Positions 17,819 to 26,683 of a stretch of 64,000 bases of DNA are shown one piece after another. The stretch is from Bacteroidia bacterium. Its GTDB lineage: Bacteria; Bacteroidota; Bacteroidia; Bacteroidales; UBA932. The notes under the pieces are model-generated. The model was not told where the DNA came from and did not search any database. It saw only the letters and a list, made by a program, of their open reading frames with translations. Location of the stretch: assembly GCA_021153285.1 (NCBI GenBank), contig JAGKTT010000003.1, positions 1 to 64,000 on the forward strand, read 5' to 3'. How positions within the stretch are numbered: position 1 is the first letter of the stretch; each line of letters opens with the position of its first letter. Both the position numbers and the translations under genes were made by a program.

Positions 17819-17848
17819 GAGATCGTTCAATAAATACAAAAAAATTTC

Positions 17849-17856
17849 ATATCTTT
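17849..17856 (+). promoter_or_regulatory. -7 box of the nagB-fusion gene
   Basis: TATCTTTG, a perfect TAnnTTTG, 28 bases before the ATG at 17885. No clear -33 TTTG. Confidence 0.45.
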
Positions 17857-17884
17857 GCTGGATACAATAAAAATATTTAAAAAT

Positions 17885-19798
17885 ATGAGTAAATTTACCT
17901 TGCCAAAAGACGGAGGCCTCATCGAAGCCGGACTTCCTATCGGAATCAAGCACAGTTATGAAAGGATACCCGCTCATATCTTTGAAGACGAAGATGCCGC
18001 AAGCGAGCGCCTTGCCGTTAAGATCGCTGATGCGATAAACAAATGCGATGGTGTCTATCGCCTTGGTCTGAGTACAGGCTCATCACCGGTACCTCTCTAC
18101 AAGTCTTTGGTCAGACTTCATAAGGAAGGAAAGGTTTCATTCCGAAATGTCGAAATCTTCTGCATTGACGAATACTACCCTGCTCCGGCAGACAATCAGA
18201 GCCGCAACCGCAGATTGTACAGCGACCTTCTGGCTCATATCGACATAAAACCAGAAAACGTACATATACCTAAGCTTACTGAAATCCTTGACACTGAAGC
18301 AGTCACAGCATTCTGCGCCGACTTCGACGCAAAGGCCACAGGACTCGACCTTCTCGTTATGGGAACCGGAATGCAGGGACAGATAGGATTCAATGAGGCA
18401 GGTGCTTCTGACAAGAGCAGGACAAGGACAATCCTCCTGCCTTACAGCTCAAGAAAAAGAGAATCCAAGAACTTTGCCAACATAGCCGAGACTCCGGACA
18501 AAGCCATCGGAATGGGTATTTCTACAATGCTTTCTGCAAAGAAAATCCACCTGATCGGCTGGGGCGAGGATAAGGCTCAGATAGTGAAGCAGTTCACCGA
18601 GGATCCTATTGATCCTATGTGCCCGGTTTCATTCCTCCAGAGACACGAGAACATCTCATCATATATTGACGAAAATGCGGCAAGCCTGCTTATCAGAAAC
18701 GTAGCCCCTTGGCTTGTCGGTCCTTGTGAATGGACTCCTAAATTCATCAGAAAAGCTGTAGTATGGCTCTGCGAACAGGTACACAAGCCGATCCTGAAAC
18801 TCACTCAGGGCGATTACCTGAAGCACGGTCTGGGAGAGCTTCTCGAGCAGCACGGTCCTTATGCACAGATCAATATAAAGGTATTCAATGACCTTCAGCA
18901 TACCATTTCCGGATGGCCGGGAGGAAAACCGAATGCTGACGACAGCACAAGACCGGTTCCGTCTGCACCGTTCCCTAAAAAGGTGGTCATTTTCTCTCCA
19001 CATCCTGACGATGACGTCATTTCGATGGGAGGTACATTCATACGTCTTGTAGAGCAGGGACACGATGTACACGTAGCATATGAAACTTCTGGTAATGTAG
19101 CCGTTCACGATGATGTGGTGCTCCAGCATATGGATGCCGCACGCGAACTCGGATTCGGAGACAGATTTGACGAGGTGAAGGAAATCATTGCATCAAAGAA
19201 GCCTGGTCAGCCTGAGCCGAGAGCTCTTCTGAACCTCAAGGGAGCCATCAGACGTGCAGAGGCAAAGAGCGCAGTACGCTCATTCGGCCTCAACGACCAG
19301 ACCAACTGCCACTTCCTTAACCTTCCGTTCTACGAGACCGGAGGAATCAAGAAGGGAGAACGTACACAGGCCGACATCGACATCATCATTGAACTTCTCC
19401 AGAAGGTTCAGCCACATCAGATTTATCTTGCCGGTGACCTCGCTGACCCTCACGGCACACATCGTGTATGCACGGAGGCTGTTCTTGAGGCTATCAACCA
19501 GCTCAAGGGAGAGGCTTGGCTCGAAGACTGCCACGTATGGCTTTACAGAGGAGCCTGGATGGAGTGGGAGCTTGGAAAGGTCGATATGGCAGTTCCACTC
19601 AGCCCTGATGAAGTGATCAAGAAACGTCACGCCATCTACCGTCACCTCTCACAGAAGGATATCGTGCCGTTCCCAGGCGAAGATCCACGCGAATTCTGGC
19701 AGAGGGCAGAAGAGAGGACACAAAACACCGCTCGCCTCTACGATGAGCTCGGAATGGCTGAATATCAGGCAATTGAAGTATTTGTAAAATTATTTTAA
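17885..19798 (+). CDS. Fusion of NagB-like (degenerate glucosamine-6-phosphate deaminase) and PIG-L deacetylase domains
   Basis: 637 residues. The N-terminal part (about 20-270) is NagB-like: LGLSTGSSPVPLYKSL phosphate loop and CIDEYY, but the catalytic loop that reads DGH in active enzymes is MQGQ here, so the Asp and His are Gln164 and Gln166. The C-terminal part (about 367-610) is a PIG-L/LmbE zinc deacetylase with SPHPDDD (His373, Asp375-377) and a DPHGTHRVC motif supplying the third ligand, and looks intact. Likely role: de-N-acetylation of a GlcNAc derivative with the NagB-like part as a sugar-phosphate binding or regulatory module; this is inference. The nearby nagB (4 bases after) is intact. 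A TTG start at 17855 is possible but overlaps the -7 box, so the ATG is preferred. Confidence 0.82.
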   Translation: MSKFTLPKDGGLIEAGLPIGIKHSYERIPAHIFEDEDAASERLAVKIADAINKCDGVYRLGLSTGSSPVPLYKSLVRLHKEGKVSFRNVEIFCIDEYYPAPADNQSRNRRLYSDLLAHIDIKPENVHIPKLTEILDTEAVTAFCADFDAKATGLDLLVMGTGMQGQIGFNEAGASDKSRTRTILLPYSSRKRESKNFANIAETPDKAIGMGISTMLSAKKIHLIGWGEDKAQIVKQFTEDPIDPMCPVSFLQRHENISSYIDENAASLLIRNVAPWLVGPCEWTPKFIRKAVVWLCEQVHKPILKLTQGDYLKHGLGELLEQHGPYAQINIKVFNDLQHTISGWPGGKPNADDSTRPVPSAPFPKKVVIFSPHPDDDVISMGGTFIRLVEQGHDVHVAYETSGNVAVHDDVVLQHMDAARELGFGDRFDEVKEIIASKKPGQPEPRALLNLKGAIRRAEAKSAVRSFGLNDQTNCHFLNLPFYETGGIKKGERTQADIDIIIELLQKVQPHQIYLAGDLADPHGTHRVCTEAVLEAINQLKGEAWLEDCHVWLYRGAWMEWELGKVDMAVPLSPDEVIKKRHAIYRHLSQKDIVPFPGEDPREFWQRAEERTQNTARLYDELGMAEYQAIEVFVKLF

Positions 19799-19802
19799 GA
19801 AT

Positions 19803-20594
19803 ATGAGAGTTATCATCAATGAAAACAGCGCGAAAGGCTCTGTTTGGGCTGCACGCTATATAGTGTCGCGCATCAAGGCGAAGGCTGCCGTAACTGACAA
19901 GCCATTCGTTCTCGGACTTCCTACCGGAGGAACTCCAGTGGCAACTTATCAGGAACTCATCCGTATGTACAAGGCTGGAGAAGTATCCTTCAAGAATGTA
20001 ATCACATTCAATATGGACGAGTATGTAGGACTCCCTGAGGAGCATCCAGAAAGCTACCACTCGTTTATGGCAAGGAACTTCTTCGATCACGTGGATGTTC
20101 CGAAAGAAAACATCAATATCCTCAACGGAAATGCAGAGGATCTCGCTGCAGAGTGCGCTGCATACGAGGAAAAGATAGCTGCAGCCGGCGGAATCGACCT
20201 CTTTATGGGCGGTGTAGGTGAAGACGGTCACCTCGCATTCAACGAGCCTTACTCATCACTCGTTTCACGTACAAGAGTAAAGAGCCTCACATATGACACC
20301 ATCCTCGTAAACTCACGTTTCTTCGACGGTGACCTCAGCAAGGTTCCTACCACAGCTCTTACAGTAGGTGTCGGTACAGTAATGGATGCGAAGGAAGTTC
20401 TCGTTCTCGCCTTCGGTCACAAGAAGGCCAATGCCCTCAAGGCAGCCATCGAAGGAGCTTATTCACAGGCCTGCACCCTTTCTGCTCTTCAGGCACATCC
20501 ACACGGAATCATCGTTGCGGACGAACTCGCAGTAGGAGAACTCAAGGTGAACACATACAGATACTTCAAGGATATCGAGAAGAACAATCTCTAA
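19803..20594 (+). CDS. nagB: Glucosamine-6-phosphate deaminase
   Basis: 263 residues, the usual length. Converts glucosamine 6-phosphate to fructose 6-phosphate and ammonia. Motifs: GLPTGGTPVATYQEL phosphate loop, FNMDEYVG (catalytic Asp), and GGVGEDGHLAFNEP with the catalytic Asp, His and Glu, all intact. Four bases after the PIG-L fusion gene, so the pair forms an operon that would deacetylate and then deaminate amino sugars. A strong terminator follows at 20615-20652. Confidence 0.95.
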   Translation: MRVIINENSAKGSVWAARYIVSRIKAKAAVTDKPFVLGLPTGGTPVATYQELIRMYKAGEVSFKNVITFNMDEYVGLPEEHPESYHSFMARNFFDHVDVPKENINILNGNAEDLAAECAAYEEKIAAAGGIDLFMGGVGEDGHLAFNEPYSSLVSRTRVKSLTYDTILVNSRFFDGDLSKVPTTALTVGVGTVMDAKEVLVLAFGHKKANALKAAIEGAYSQACTLSALQAHPHGIIVADELAVGELKVNTYRYFKDIEKNNL

Positions 20595-20614
20595 ACCTAT
20601 CCTTTGCTCATATG

Positions 20615-20652
20615 ATCCCGTATCGGTCGCTATGACTGATACGGGATTTTTA
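20615..20652 (+). terminator. Rho-independent terminator after nagB
   Basis: ATCCCGTATC (20615-20624) pairs with GATACGGGAT (20638-20647), extended inward by a few pairs, followed by TTTTTAT. Confidence 0.85.
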
Positions 20653-20707
20653 TCTGTTCTTCTCACACAGAAAACCCTACCGGTCACCCAACTGACACAG
20701 GTTTCCC

Positions 20708-20738
20708 GTTGGTTATTTAAGGAATTTTACCTATGTTT
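20708..20738 (+). promoter_or_regulatory. Likely promoter of the GH31 gene
   Basis: TTG (20708-20710), 20 bases, TATGTTTA (20731-20738), one mismatch from the -7 consensus, 23 bases before the start codon. Confidence 0.4.
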
Positions 20739-20761
20739 ACAAGATATATGATCAATGTTTT

Positions 20762-23296
20762 ATGACAAGAGTAAAGATTTTTTTCATCTCAGTGATGCTT
20801 CTGATTGCAGCATCACTTTCCGCACAATCCGAAAGCAATATTGCATATCAGGACAATCTGGTGCGCTTCACAGTGATTACTGACGGAGTTATCCGTCTTG
20901 AATGGCAGCCGGAAGGCAAGTTCAACGATCTGGCATCCTTTGTTGCCTCAGAAAGAGATTACCCTTCGGTTGACTACAAGATCAGAAGAATAGGTAAGAA
21001 GGTCAGGATCGAGACAAGCAGAATGACACTCGAATATAAGACCGGAAGCGGAAAGTTCGACGCATCCAATCTTACAATCAAAGCCAATGACGGATTCTTC
21101 ACCTGGAAGCCCGGAATGGAGCAGAAAGAAAACCTCAAAGGTACATTCAGAACATTGGACGGACTGGACGGAGACTTGCAGACCCAGACCTGGGTGGCAG
21201 ACATAAAGAAAGGTGAAATCCGTCAGTTCGAGGACGGAATCCTTGCAAGAGACGGTTGGACACTCATCGACGAATCTGAAAGCTACCTTTTCGATGACTC
21301 TGACTGGGCTTGGGTAAAGGAAAGAGAGACCAAGGAATGCCAGGATTGGTATTTTATGGCATATGGTCAGGACTATAAGGCAGCATTGAAGGATTTCACC
21401 GTATTTGCAGGAAAGATGCCGCTTCCTCCACGCTTTACTTTCGGTTACTGGTGGAGCCGTTACTGGGCATACTCTGACAGAGAGATGCGTACTTTGGTAG
21501 ATAAATTCCACGCATACGATATTCCTCTGGACGTGCTCGTAGTGGATATGGACTGGCATTATACCGATCCGGGACGCGGTGGCTGGACCGGCTGGACCTG
21601 GAACAAGAGCATATTCCCTGATCCGAAAAAATTTATGGATTATCTCAAGGATGAAGGCTTGAAGGTCACACTGAATCTTCACCCGGCTGACGGATTCGAC
21701 CATTGGGAGGAATGCTACCCTGCCCTCGCAAAGAGTCTGGGCAAGGCCCCATCTTCAAAGGACCGTATCGAATGGATAAACTCCGATAAGGAATTTATGA
21801 GCAATATGTTCGAGCAGGTAATGCATCCTATGCAGAAGGAAGGCGTCGATTTCTGGTGGCTCGACTGGCAGCAGCACGTATTCGACACAAAGCTTGACAA
21901 GCTCCACAACACCTGGTGGATCAACTACGCCTACTTTACAGATATGGAGCGTAACGGTGACAAGCGTCCTCTGCTTTACCATCGTTGGGGAGGTCTTGGA
22001 AACCATCGCTATCAGATCGGCTTCTCAGGAGATGCGACCATTACCTGGAAATCGCTTGAATTCCAGCCATATTTCACTTCCACTGCATCAAATGTACTCT
22101 ACGGATATTGGAGCCACGACATCGGAGGCCACCTCGGAAATACAATAGATCCTGAAATGTACACAAGATGGCTTCAGTATGGTGGTTTCAGCCCTGTGAT
22201 GCGCACACACAGTTCCAAGAGCGGAGCGCTCAACAAGGAGCCTTGGGTATTCACAGAGGAATATACCAATGTCATCCGTCAGACAGTACGTCAGCGTTAC
22301 GATATGGCCCCATACATCTACACAATGGCACGTAAGGGATATGACGACGGTATCGCTCTCTGCCGTCCTTTGTACTACGATTGGCCTGCAGCCGAGGAAG
22401 CATATGACGTAAGATTCCGCAGCCAGTATATGTTCGGAGATGATATGCTCATCGCTCCTGTCACCAAGCCTATGACAGATGGATTCGCCCAGATGGAGAT
22501 CTGGCTTCCGGAAGGCAGCTGGTATGAGCTTCACACCGGAGTCCTTCTCGAAGGTGGCGCTGTAGTAAAGCGCAATTTCGCACTTGATGAGTATGGTATC
22601 TACATCAAGGCCGGTTCCGTTCTTCCTTTCTACGGAAAAGAAGTAGAGAACCTCAACAGCAACGATGAGGACATCTATGTAACAGTATTCCCTGGTGGAG
22701 AAGGATGCTTCAATATGTATGAGGACGCAGGTAACGACAAGGACTATGCGGATTCATTCGCAACAACCTCTCTTGCCAACAGATGGAACGGAAACACTCA
22801 GACCATCACCATAGCATCACGTAAGGGTTCTTACTCCGGAATGCCTTCGGAAAGAAACTTCAAGGTAAAGGTTCTCGCAAGCCAGGCTCCGGTAAATGTA
22901 ACCGTCAATGGAGAGAATGTTTCTTATGAATACCTTGGAGAAAACCTTGCATTCGTAATCGACGTACCGGTAACAGACTGTTCTTCAGAAAAGAATATTG
23001 TCATTACATACTCAGACGCACAGCCTGCAATCGCTCAGGGACTTATCGGTCTGTCACGCCGTATGGCACGAAGCATCGAGGCCCTCAAGTTCCGCACCGG
23101 AGCTGACCCGATCGACGATCTCGCTATGATGGGCAATATCAACGAGGCTATCCTCTATGCACCGGAAAAGGCAGCAGAACTCACTGAGGCATTTATGAAG
23201 AACTACAACAATCTTCCTGAAATCCTCAAGCAGCAGCCACGCCTGAGTGAAGAGGACATCCAGTGGTTCCTCGCCCACTGCGGCTGGAACCTTTAA
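20762..23296 (+). CDS. Secreted glycoside hydrolase family 31 enzyme
   Basis: 844 residues; signal peptide to about residue 21 (SLSAQS). N-terminal beta sandwich (about 25-215), a GH31 barrel with VVDMDWHYTDPGRGGW, the nucleophile Asp368 in WWLDWQQ and the acid/base Asp424 in FSGDATITW, then a C-terminal beta region and about 110 extra residues. The nucleophile motif (WLDWQQ) differs from the WMDASEP of the alpha-xylosidase-like enzyme at 29616, so the substrate is probably different, such as an alpha-glucoside. The exact sugar cannot be read from sequence. The LRR lipoprotein follows 11 bases later. Confidence 0.9.
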   Translation: MTRVKIFFISVMLLIAASLSAQSESNIAYQDNLVRFTVITDGVIRLEWQPEGKFNDLASFVASERDYPSVDYKIRRIGKKVRIETSRMTLEYKTGSGKFDASNLTIKANDGFFTWKPGMEQKENLKGTFRTLDGLDGDLQTQTWVADIKKGEIRQFEDGILARDGWTLIDESESYLFDDSDWAWVKERETKECQDWYFMAYGQDYKAALKDFTVFAGKMPLPPRFTFGYWWSRYWAYSDREMRTLVDKFHAYDIPLDVLVVDMDWHYTDPGRGGWTGWTWNKSIFPDPKKFMDYLKDEGLKVTLNLHPADGFDHWEECYPALAKSLGKAPSSKDRIEWINSDKEFMSNMFEQVMHPMQKEGVDFWWLDWQQHVFDTKLDKLHNTWWINYAYFTDMERNGDKRPLLYHRWGGLGNHRYQIGFSGDATITWKSLEFQPYFTSTASNVLYGYWSHDIGGHLGNTIDPEMYTRWLQYGGFSPVMRTHSSKSGALNKEPWVFTEEYTNVIRQTVRQRYDMAPYIYTMARKGYDDGIALCRPLYYDWPAAEEAYDVRFRSQYMFGDDMLIAPVTKPMTDGFAQMEIWLPEGSWYELHTGVLLEGGAVVKRNFALDEYGIYIKAGSVLPFYGKEVENLNSNDEDIYVTVFPGGEGCFNMYEDAGNDKDYADSFATTSLANRWNGNTQTITIASRKGSYSGMPSERNFKVKVLASQAPVNVTVNGENVSYEYLGENLAFVIDVPVTDCSSEKNIVITYSDAQPAIAQGLIGLSRRMARSIEALKFRTGADPIDDLAMMGNINEAILYAPEKAAELTEAFMKNYNNLPEILKQQPRLSEEDIQWFLAHCGWNL

Positions 23297-23307
23297 AAAT
23301 TCCGACA

Positions 23308-24498
23308 ATGAGAAGAGTATTCTATTTCCTATGCATGATCACTGCGTGCTGCTTGGCTTCTTCATGCGAAAAGCCTGTAAATGAGCAAGAAGAGAATCAT
23401 TGGTCTGAAGAAGTCATCATACCTGACAACCAGATCTGGTACAAGACAACGGATGACAATCAGATGGAGCATATAGGCTTTGCAGAGGAAGACATCATTT
23501 CACACTCTTATTCCAATGGCAGAGGTGTGATAGAATTCAAGAATACGGTCAACAGCCTCCCGGCAAAAGCATTTACGAAAGATTGGTTCAAGTTATGCAG
23601 AGTCCGTCTGCCGAATACAATAAAACATATTGGTGATGAAGCATTCTATAACTGCTTATATCTCGAGGCTTTCGATCTTCCGGAAAATCTTGAGTCTATA
23701 GGAATTGCAGCCTTCAGTTATTGTGGTTCAATTGACAGGATAGACTTTCCTTCGGGTTTGAAGCATATAGGAAGTTCTGCCTTCAGCCAATGTCATAGAT
23801 TGGTGAGCATTGTACTACCATCAGATATCGACGTTCTGGAAAGTGAAGTCTTCCACGGATGCAGCCGATTGGAGAATGTAACCCTTCCTGATGGAATCAA
23901 AAGCATCGGGGATGGTGCCTTTTCATATTGCTCCAAACTTCAGAGCATACATCTCCCCGAATCCCTTGAATCACTGAAACGATATGCATTCAGCGACTCC
24001 GGACTAAAAGCAATAACACTTCCTTCCGGTATAACTGAAATCAGCCAGAATCTGTTCCTGAATTCAAGACTTGAGGATATTACGATCAAAGGTGATGTAA
24101 AAGTCATTGAAAGAGGCGCATTCTCCTATACTCCAATCACATCATTCGAGGTACCGGCTACAGTGGAAATAATTGAATCTTATGCGTTCAGTGAATGCAA
24201 CAATCTGACTGAGATAAGCATACCAGAAGGAGTCAGGGAAATATACGGAGCATTCAACGGATGTGCGGCTCTGACGACATTGGTTCTCCCGTCCTCATTG
24301 GAAATATTCAGCAATGGTGCAGATAACTGTCCTATGCTTACTGACATATACTGCAAATGTACTGACCCGAAGGACTATAGCCTAGGAAGTTTCCTTCCAG
24401 AACTACAGCACATCTATGTCCCAAGAGGTTACGCTAAGCAATATAAAAATTCATCTCTAAGCATCTATCGGGATAAAATCACAGAATACGACTTTTAA
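23308..24498 (+). CDS. BspA-type leucine-rich repeat lipoprotein
   Basis: 396 residues. Lipoprotein signal with lipobox LASSC (Cys18 by my count). From about residue 75 to 375 it is made of BspA/LRR_5 repeats of 23 residues with the pattern IGDEAFYNCLYLEAFDLPENLESIG. Such proteins are surface-exposed and bind proteins or fibres of host or co-resident microbes. An in-frame extension upstream overlaps the GH31 gene and lacks a signal, so the ATG at 23308 is chosen. Eleven bases after the GH31 stop, hence probably co-transcribed. Confidence 0.87.
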   Translation: MRRVFYFLCMITACCLASSCEKPVNEQEENHWSEEVIIPDNQIWYKTTDDNQMEHIGFAEEDIISHSYSNGRGVIEFKNTVNSLPAKAFTKDWFKLCRVRLPNTIKHIGDEAFYNCLYLEAFDLPENLESIGIAAFSYCGSIDRIDFPSGLKHIGSSAFSQCHRLVSIVLPSDIDVLESEVFHGCSRLENVTLPDGIKSIGDGAFSYCSKLQSIHLPESLESLKRYAFSDSGLKAITLPSGITEISQNLFLNSRLEDITIKGDVKVIERGAFSYTPITSFEVPATVEIIESYAFSECNNLTEISIPEGVREIYGAFNGCAALTTLVLPSSLEIFSNGADNCPMLTDIYCKCTDPKDYSLGSFLPELQHIYVPRGYAKQYKNSSLSIYRDKITEYDF

Positions 24499-24790
24499 TC
24501 CACAGCTGATAAATTCTTGGAACGATATACATCTTTACAATAACGTGACGATCATTGATTAAACATTACTTTCTGGCAGCGGTGCACCCAGAACAAGCTG
24601 TTTTGTGGCACACCGCTGCCGAAGTATACGAAATTCGGCAGCTCAAAGCAGACAACGCAGCTCATCCTAAGGGCCGCTCTGTCTGCTTTGTGCATTTACT
24701 CTACGAAATCATCCAAAAGATGGAGAAACGCAAGCAATTTTACATTACACGTATCATATAAATATATGGCCATCAGTCAATTAAGCAATG

Positions 24791-24816
24791 AAGGGTCGGT
24801 AAATTTACCGACCCTT
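24791..24816. repeat. 26-base perfect palindrome
   Basis: AAGGGTCGGT, AAATTT, ACCGACCCTT: every base is paired with its complement. The RNA would form a 10-base stem with a short AAAUUU loop; as DNA it is a possible operator for a symmetric dimer. A weak A/T-rich tail follows on both sides. Confidence 0.8.
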
Positions 24817-25083
24817 AAATATGTAATATACTGTAAATTAATGCATTATGAAGTACGGGCTTTGTCCCGTTAAATTATTGGCCCCCAAAATTTCCTGGTT
24901 ATTTGTGACGTTTGTCCGTAAATACCGGCTTAGATACGGACAAAGTGCTTCGCTAAGCTAAATTTAGCCATAAAACGGATACAGTTTAGATCAGTATGAT
25001 GAGTTTCTCCACGATAATGGCCTTTTCGTGGAGAAATATATGTCAGGCATTGTGCTTAATTGGACAACATTTCCCTCTACCGC

Positions 25084-25127
25084 ATACCGCTCGTGCGACT
25101 TTTGCCTTATATAGGCCCGAGCGGTAT
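25084..25127. repeat. Stem-loop with arms shared with the next one
   Basis: ATACCGCTCG (25084-25093) and CGAGCGGTAT (25118-25127). The same left arm begins the hairpin at 25142, but the loops are unrelated. Confidence 0.75.
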
Positions 25128-25140
25128 ATTGTAATTAAAT

Positions 25141-25182
25141 AATACCGCTCGCAGGAAAAATAGGATTCCTACGAGCGGCATT
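25141..25182 (-). terminator. Terminator of the xylose operon
   Basis: Stem CCGCTCG-C-AGGA (25145-25156) with TCCT-A-CGAGCGG (25167-25178), flanked by AAT/ATT pairs. On the minus strand it comes about 22 bases after the symporter stop codon and is followed by TATTATTTAATT, a moderately U-rich tail. Confidence 0.65.
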
Positions 25183-25204
25183 ATTTTACACTGAGAATAA
25201 AGAT

Positions 25205-26683
25205 CTACTTCTTCCAGAGTCTTGACATATCTTCGAGGGTCTTGCCCTTTGTTTCAGGGACGAGCTTCCAGACAAAGATAGCAGCGATGATGCAGATCAC
25301 TCCGTAGAGGCCGTATGTGAAGGCGTGACCGAAGTTCTCTCCCATCGAACCGAGGCTCATATTGTACATAGGAAGGAAAGTCGATGAGACAATGAAGTTG
25401 AAGATCCACTGGAATGCCACAGCAATAGCCACGGCCGCACCACGGATGGTATTAGGGAAAATCTCAGAGATGAGTACCCAGCAGATAGGTCCCCAGCTGA
25501 ACATAAATGACGCACTATAGACCATTATGCTGATTACTGCCACCACTGGAGGAAGGGCTGCGGAAACGCTTGTCACGGCCACTCCGGCAGCTCCGAGAGC
25601 CATTCCGAGAGATCCCCAGATGAGGAGAGGCTTACGGCCCCACTTCTCGACTGTAAAGATCGCTACGAGAGTGAAAGTTATGTTCACGACACCCATAAGC
25701 ACGGTCTGCATCATAGGATTGCCCATACCAAGAGACTCGAATATACGAGGGGCAAAGTAAAGGACAGCATTGATTCCGACGGCCTGCTGGAAGACGCTGA
25801 GCATAATACCTACGAAAATCACAAGCCATCCGTAAGTAAAGAGTTTCTCTGTCTTTTCAGTAACTGTAGCCTTGATGTCTGCAAGAATCTCCTGAGCCTT
25901 TGACTGTCCGTTGATTTTTGCGAGAATAGCAAGAGCCTGAGCATCCTTGCCTGTCATAGCAAGATAGCGTGGAGTCTCTGGAACGAGGAAAAGCAGTACA
26001 GTGAAGAGTCCTGCAGGAACTGCTTCACTTACAAACATATATCTCCAGCCTGTCTCGATCATCCACTGTGCTTCACCTGGATTCATAATCTGATTCATAC
26101 CTTCAGCCACTTTCTGGATGGCAGGAGCGATATGGTCACCAAGGATGATGAAGTTCACAAAATACACCACGAGCTGACCGAAGATGATCGCAAACTGATT
26201 CCAGGAAACAAGGGTACCACGCATATCGCTCGGAGCCACCTCAGCGATATACATAGGGCAGATGGCAGAAGCAAGTCCGACACCGAGACCTCCAAGTACA
26301 CGGTAAAGGTTGAATGCAATCAGAAGAGAGAATGTCGGCTCACCCTTAGGAAAGAAAAGGAATTCAGGAAAATAAGATCCAAGAGCAGAGAGAAAGAAGA
26401 ATACTCCAGCCATAATAAGGGACTTCTTACGGCCGAGTCTTGATGCAAGAAATCCGGAAAGAGCTGCACCGACAATACATCCCAGAAGAGCGCTGGACGA
26501 TGTGATACCGTGAAGGAAGTCAGTGTATACAAAGTCACCGGCACCCATAAAGAATGCCTGGAGGCCTTTTTCTGCTCCGGAAATGACTGCTGTGTCGTAT
26601 CCGAACAGCAAGCCTCCTATAACTGCTACCAGGACTATCGATAAGAGATAGCCCTTGCTGCCTTTGTCATTATTCGTACTCAT
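25205..26683 (-). CDS. xylE: D-xylose/proton symporter, MFS sugar porter family
   Basis: 492 residues, twelve predicted transmembrane helices. Sugar porter motifs: LLFGYDTAVISG in helix 1, RLGRKKS after helix 2, PETPRYL after helix 6, and PETKGKTLEDM at the C-terminus. It imports xylose with a proton; the assignment to xylose rests on its place as the last gene after xylA and xylB. The ATG at 26683 overlaps the xylA stop as TAATG, so coupling is expected and the TTG at 26689 is rejected. Terminated by the hairpin at 25141-25182. Confidence 0.92.
   Translation of the reverse strand: MSTNNDKGSKGYLLSIVLVAVIGGLLFGYDTAVISGAEKGLQAFFMGAGDFVYTDFLHGITSSSALLGCIVGAALSGFLASRLGRKKSLIMAGVFFFLSALGSYFPEFLFFPKGEPTFSLLIAFNLYRVLGGLGVGLASAICPMYIAEVAPSDMRGTLVSWNQFAIIFGQLVVYFVNFIILGDHIAPAIQKVAEGMNQIMNPGEAQWMIETGWRYMFVSEAVPAGLFTVLLFLVPETPRYLAMTGKDAQALAILAKINGQSKAQEILADIKATVTEKTEKLFTYGWLVIFVGIMLSVFQQAVGINAVLYFAPRIFESLGMGNPMMQTVLMGVVNITFTLVAIFTVEKWGRKPLLIWGSLGMALGAAGVAVTSVSAALPPVVAVISIMVYSASFMFSWGPICWVLISEIFPNTIRGAAVAIAVAFQWIFNFIVSSTFLPMYNMSLGSMGENFGHAFTYGLYGVICIIAAIFVWKLVPETKGKTLEDMSRLWKK

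Larger units (their letters stand above)
24575..25182. repeat. Array of about nine different stem-loops in a non-coding gap
   Basis: This 706-base convergent gap (24499-25204) has no convincing gene but holds closely spaced inverted repeats, mostly with perfect 9-13 base stems: 24575-24620 (GGCAGCGGTG/CACCGCTGCC), 24644-24690 (CAAAGCAGAC/GTCTGCTTTG), 24791-24816 (26-base perfect palindrome), 24855-24870 (ACGGG/CCCGT), 24911-24944 (TTTGTCCGTA/TACGGACAAA), 24957-24968 (12-base palindrome), 25004-25036 (TTTCTCCACG/CGTGGAGAAA), 25084-25127 and 25141-25182. Centres are spaced mostly 35-85 bases apart. Arms differ from one hairpin to the next except for the last two. Possible readings: a long structured RNA, a pile of terminators, or remains of small elements. 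Confidence 0.7.

Noticed and set aside
24555..24873. Two short plus-strand frames in the hairpin array (24555-24761 and 24688-24873)
   Set aside because: Each runs through stem-loops, has no recognisable family and no promoter or ribosome signal.
24575..25182. Integron attC array
   Set aside because: Only one GTTRRRY-like sequence (near 24869) was found, with no paired RYYYAAC site, no cassette genes and no integrase.
24575..25182. CRISPR array or retron
   Set aside because: Arms are not repeated at regular spacing with unique spacers, and no cas gene or reverse transcriptase is in the window.
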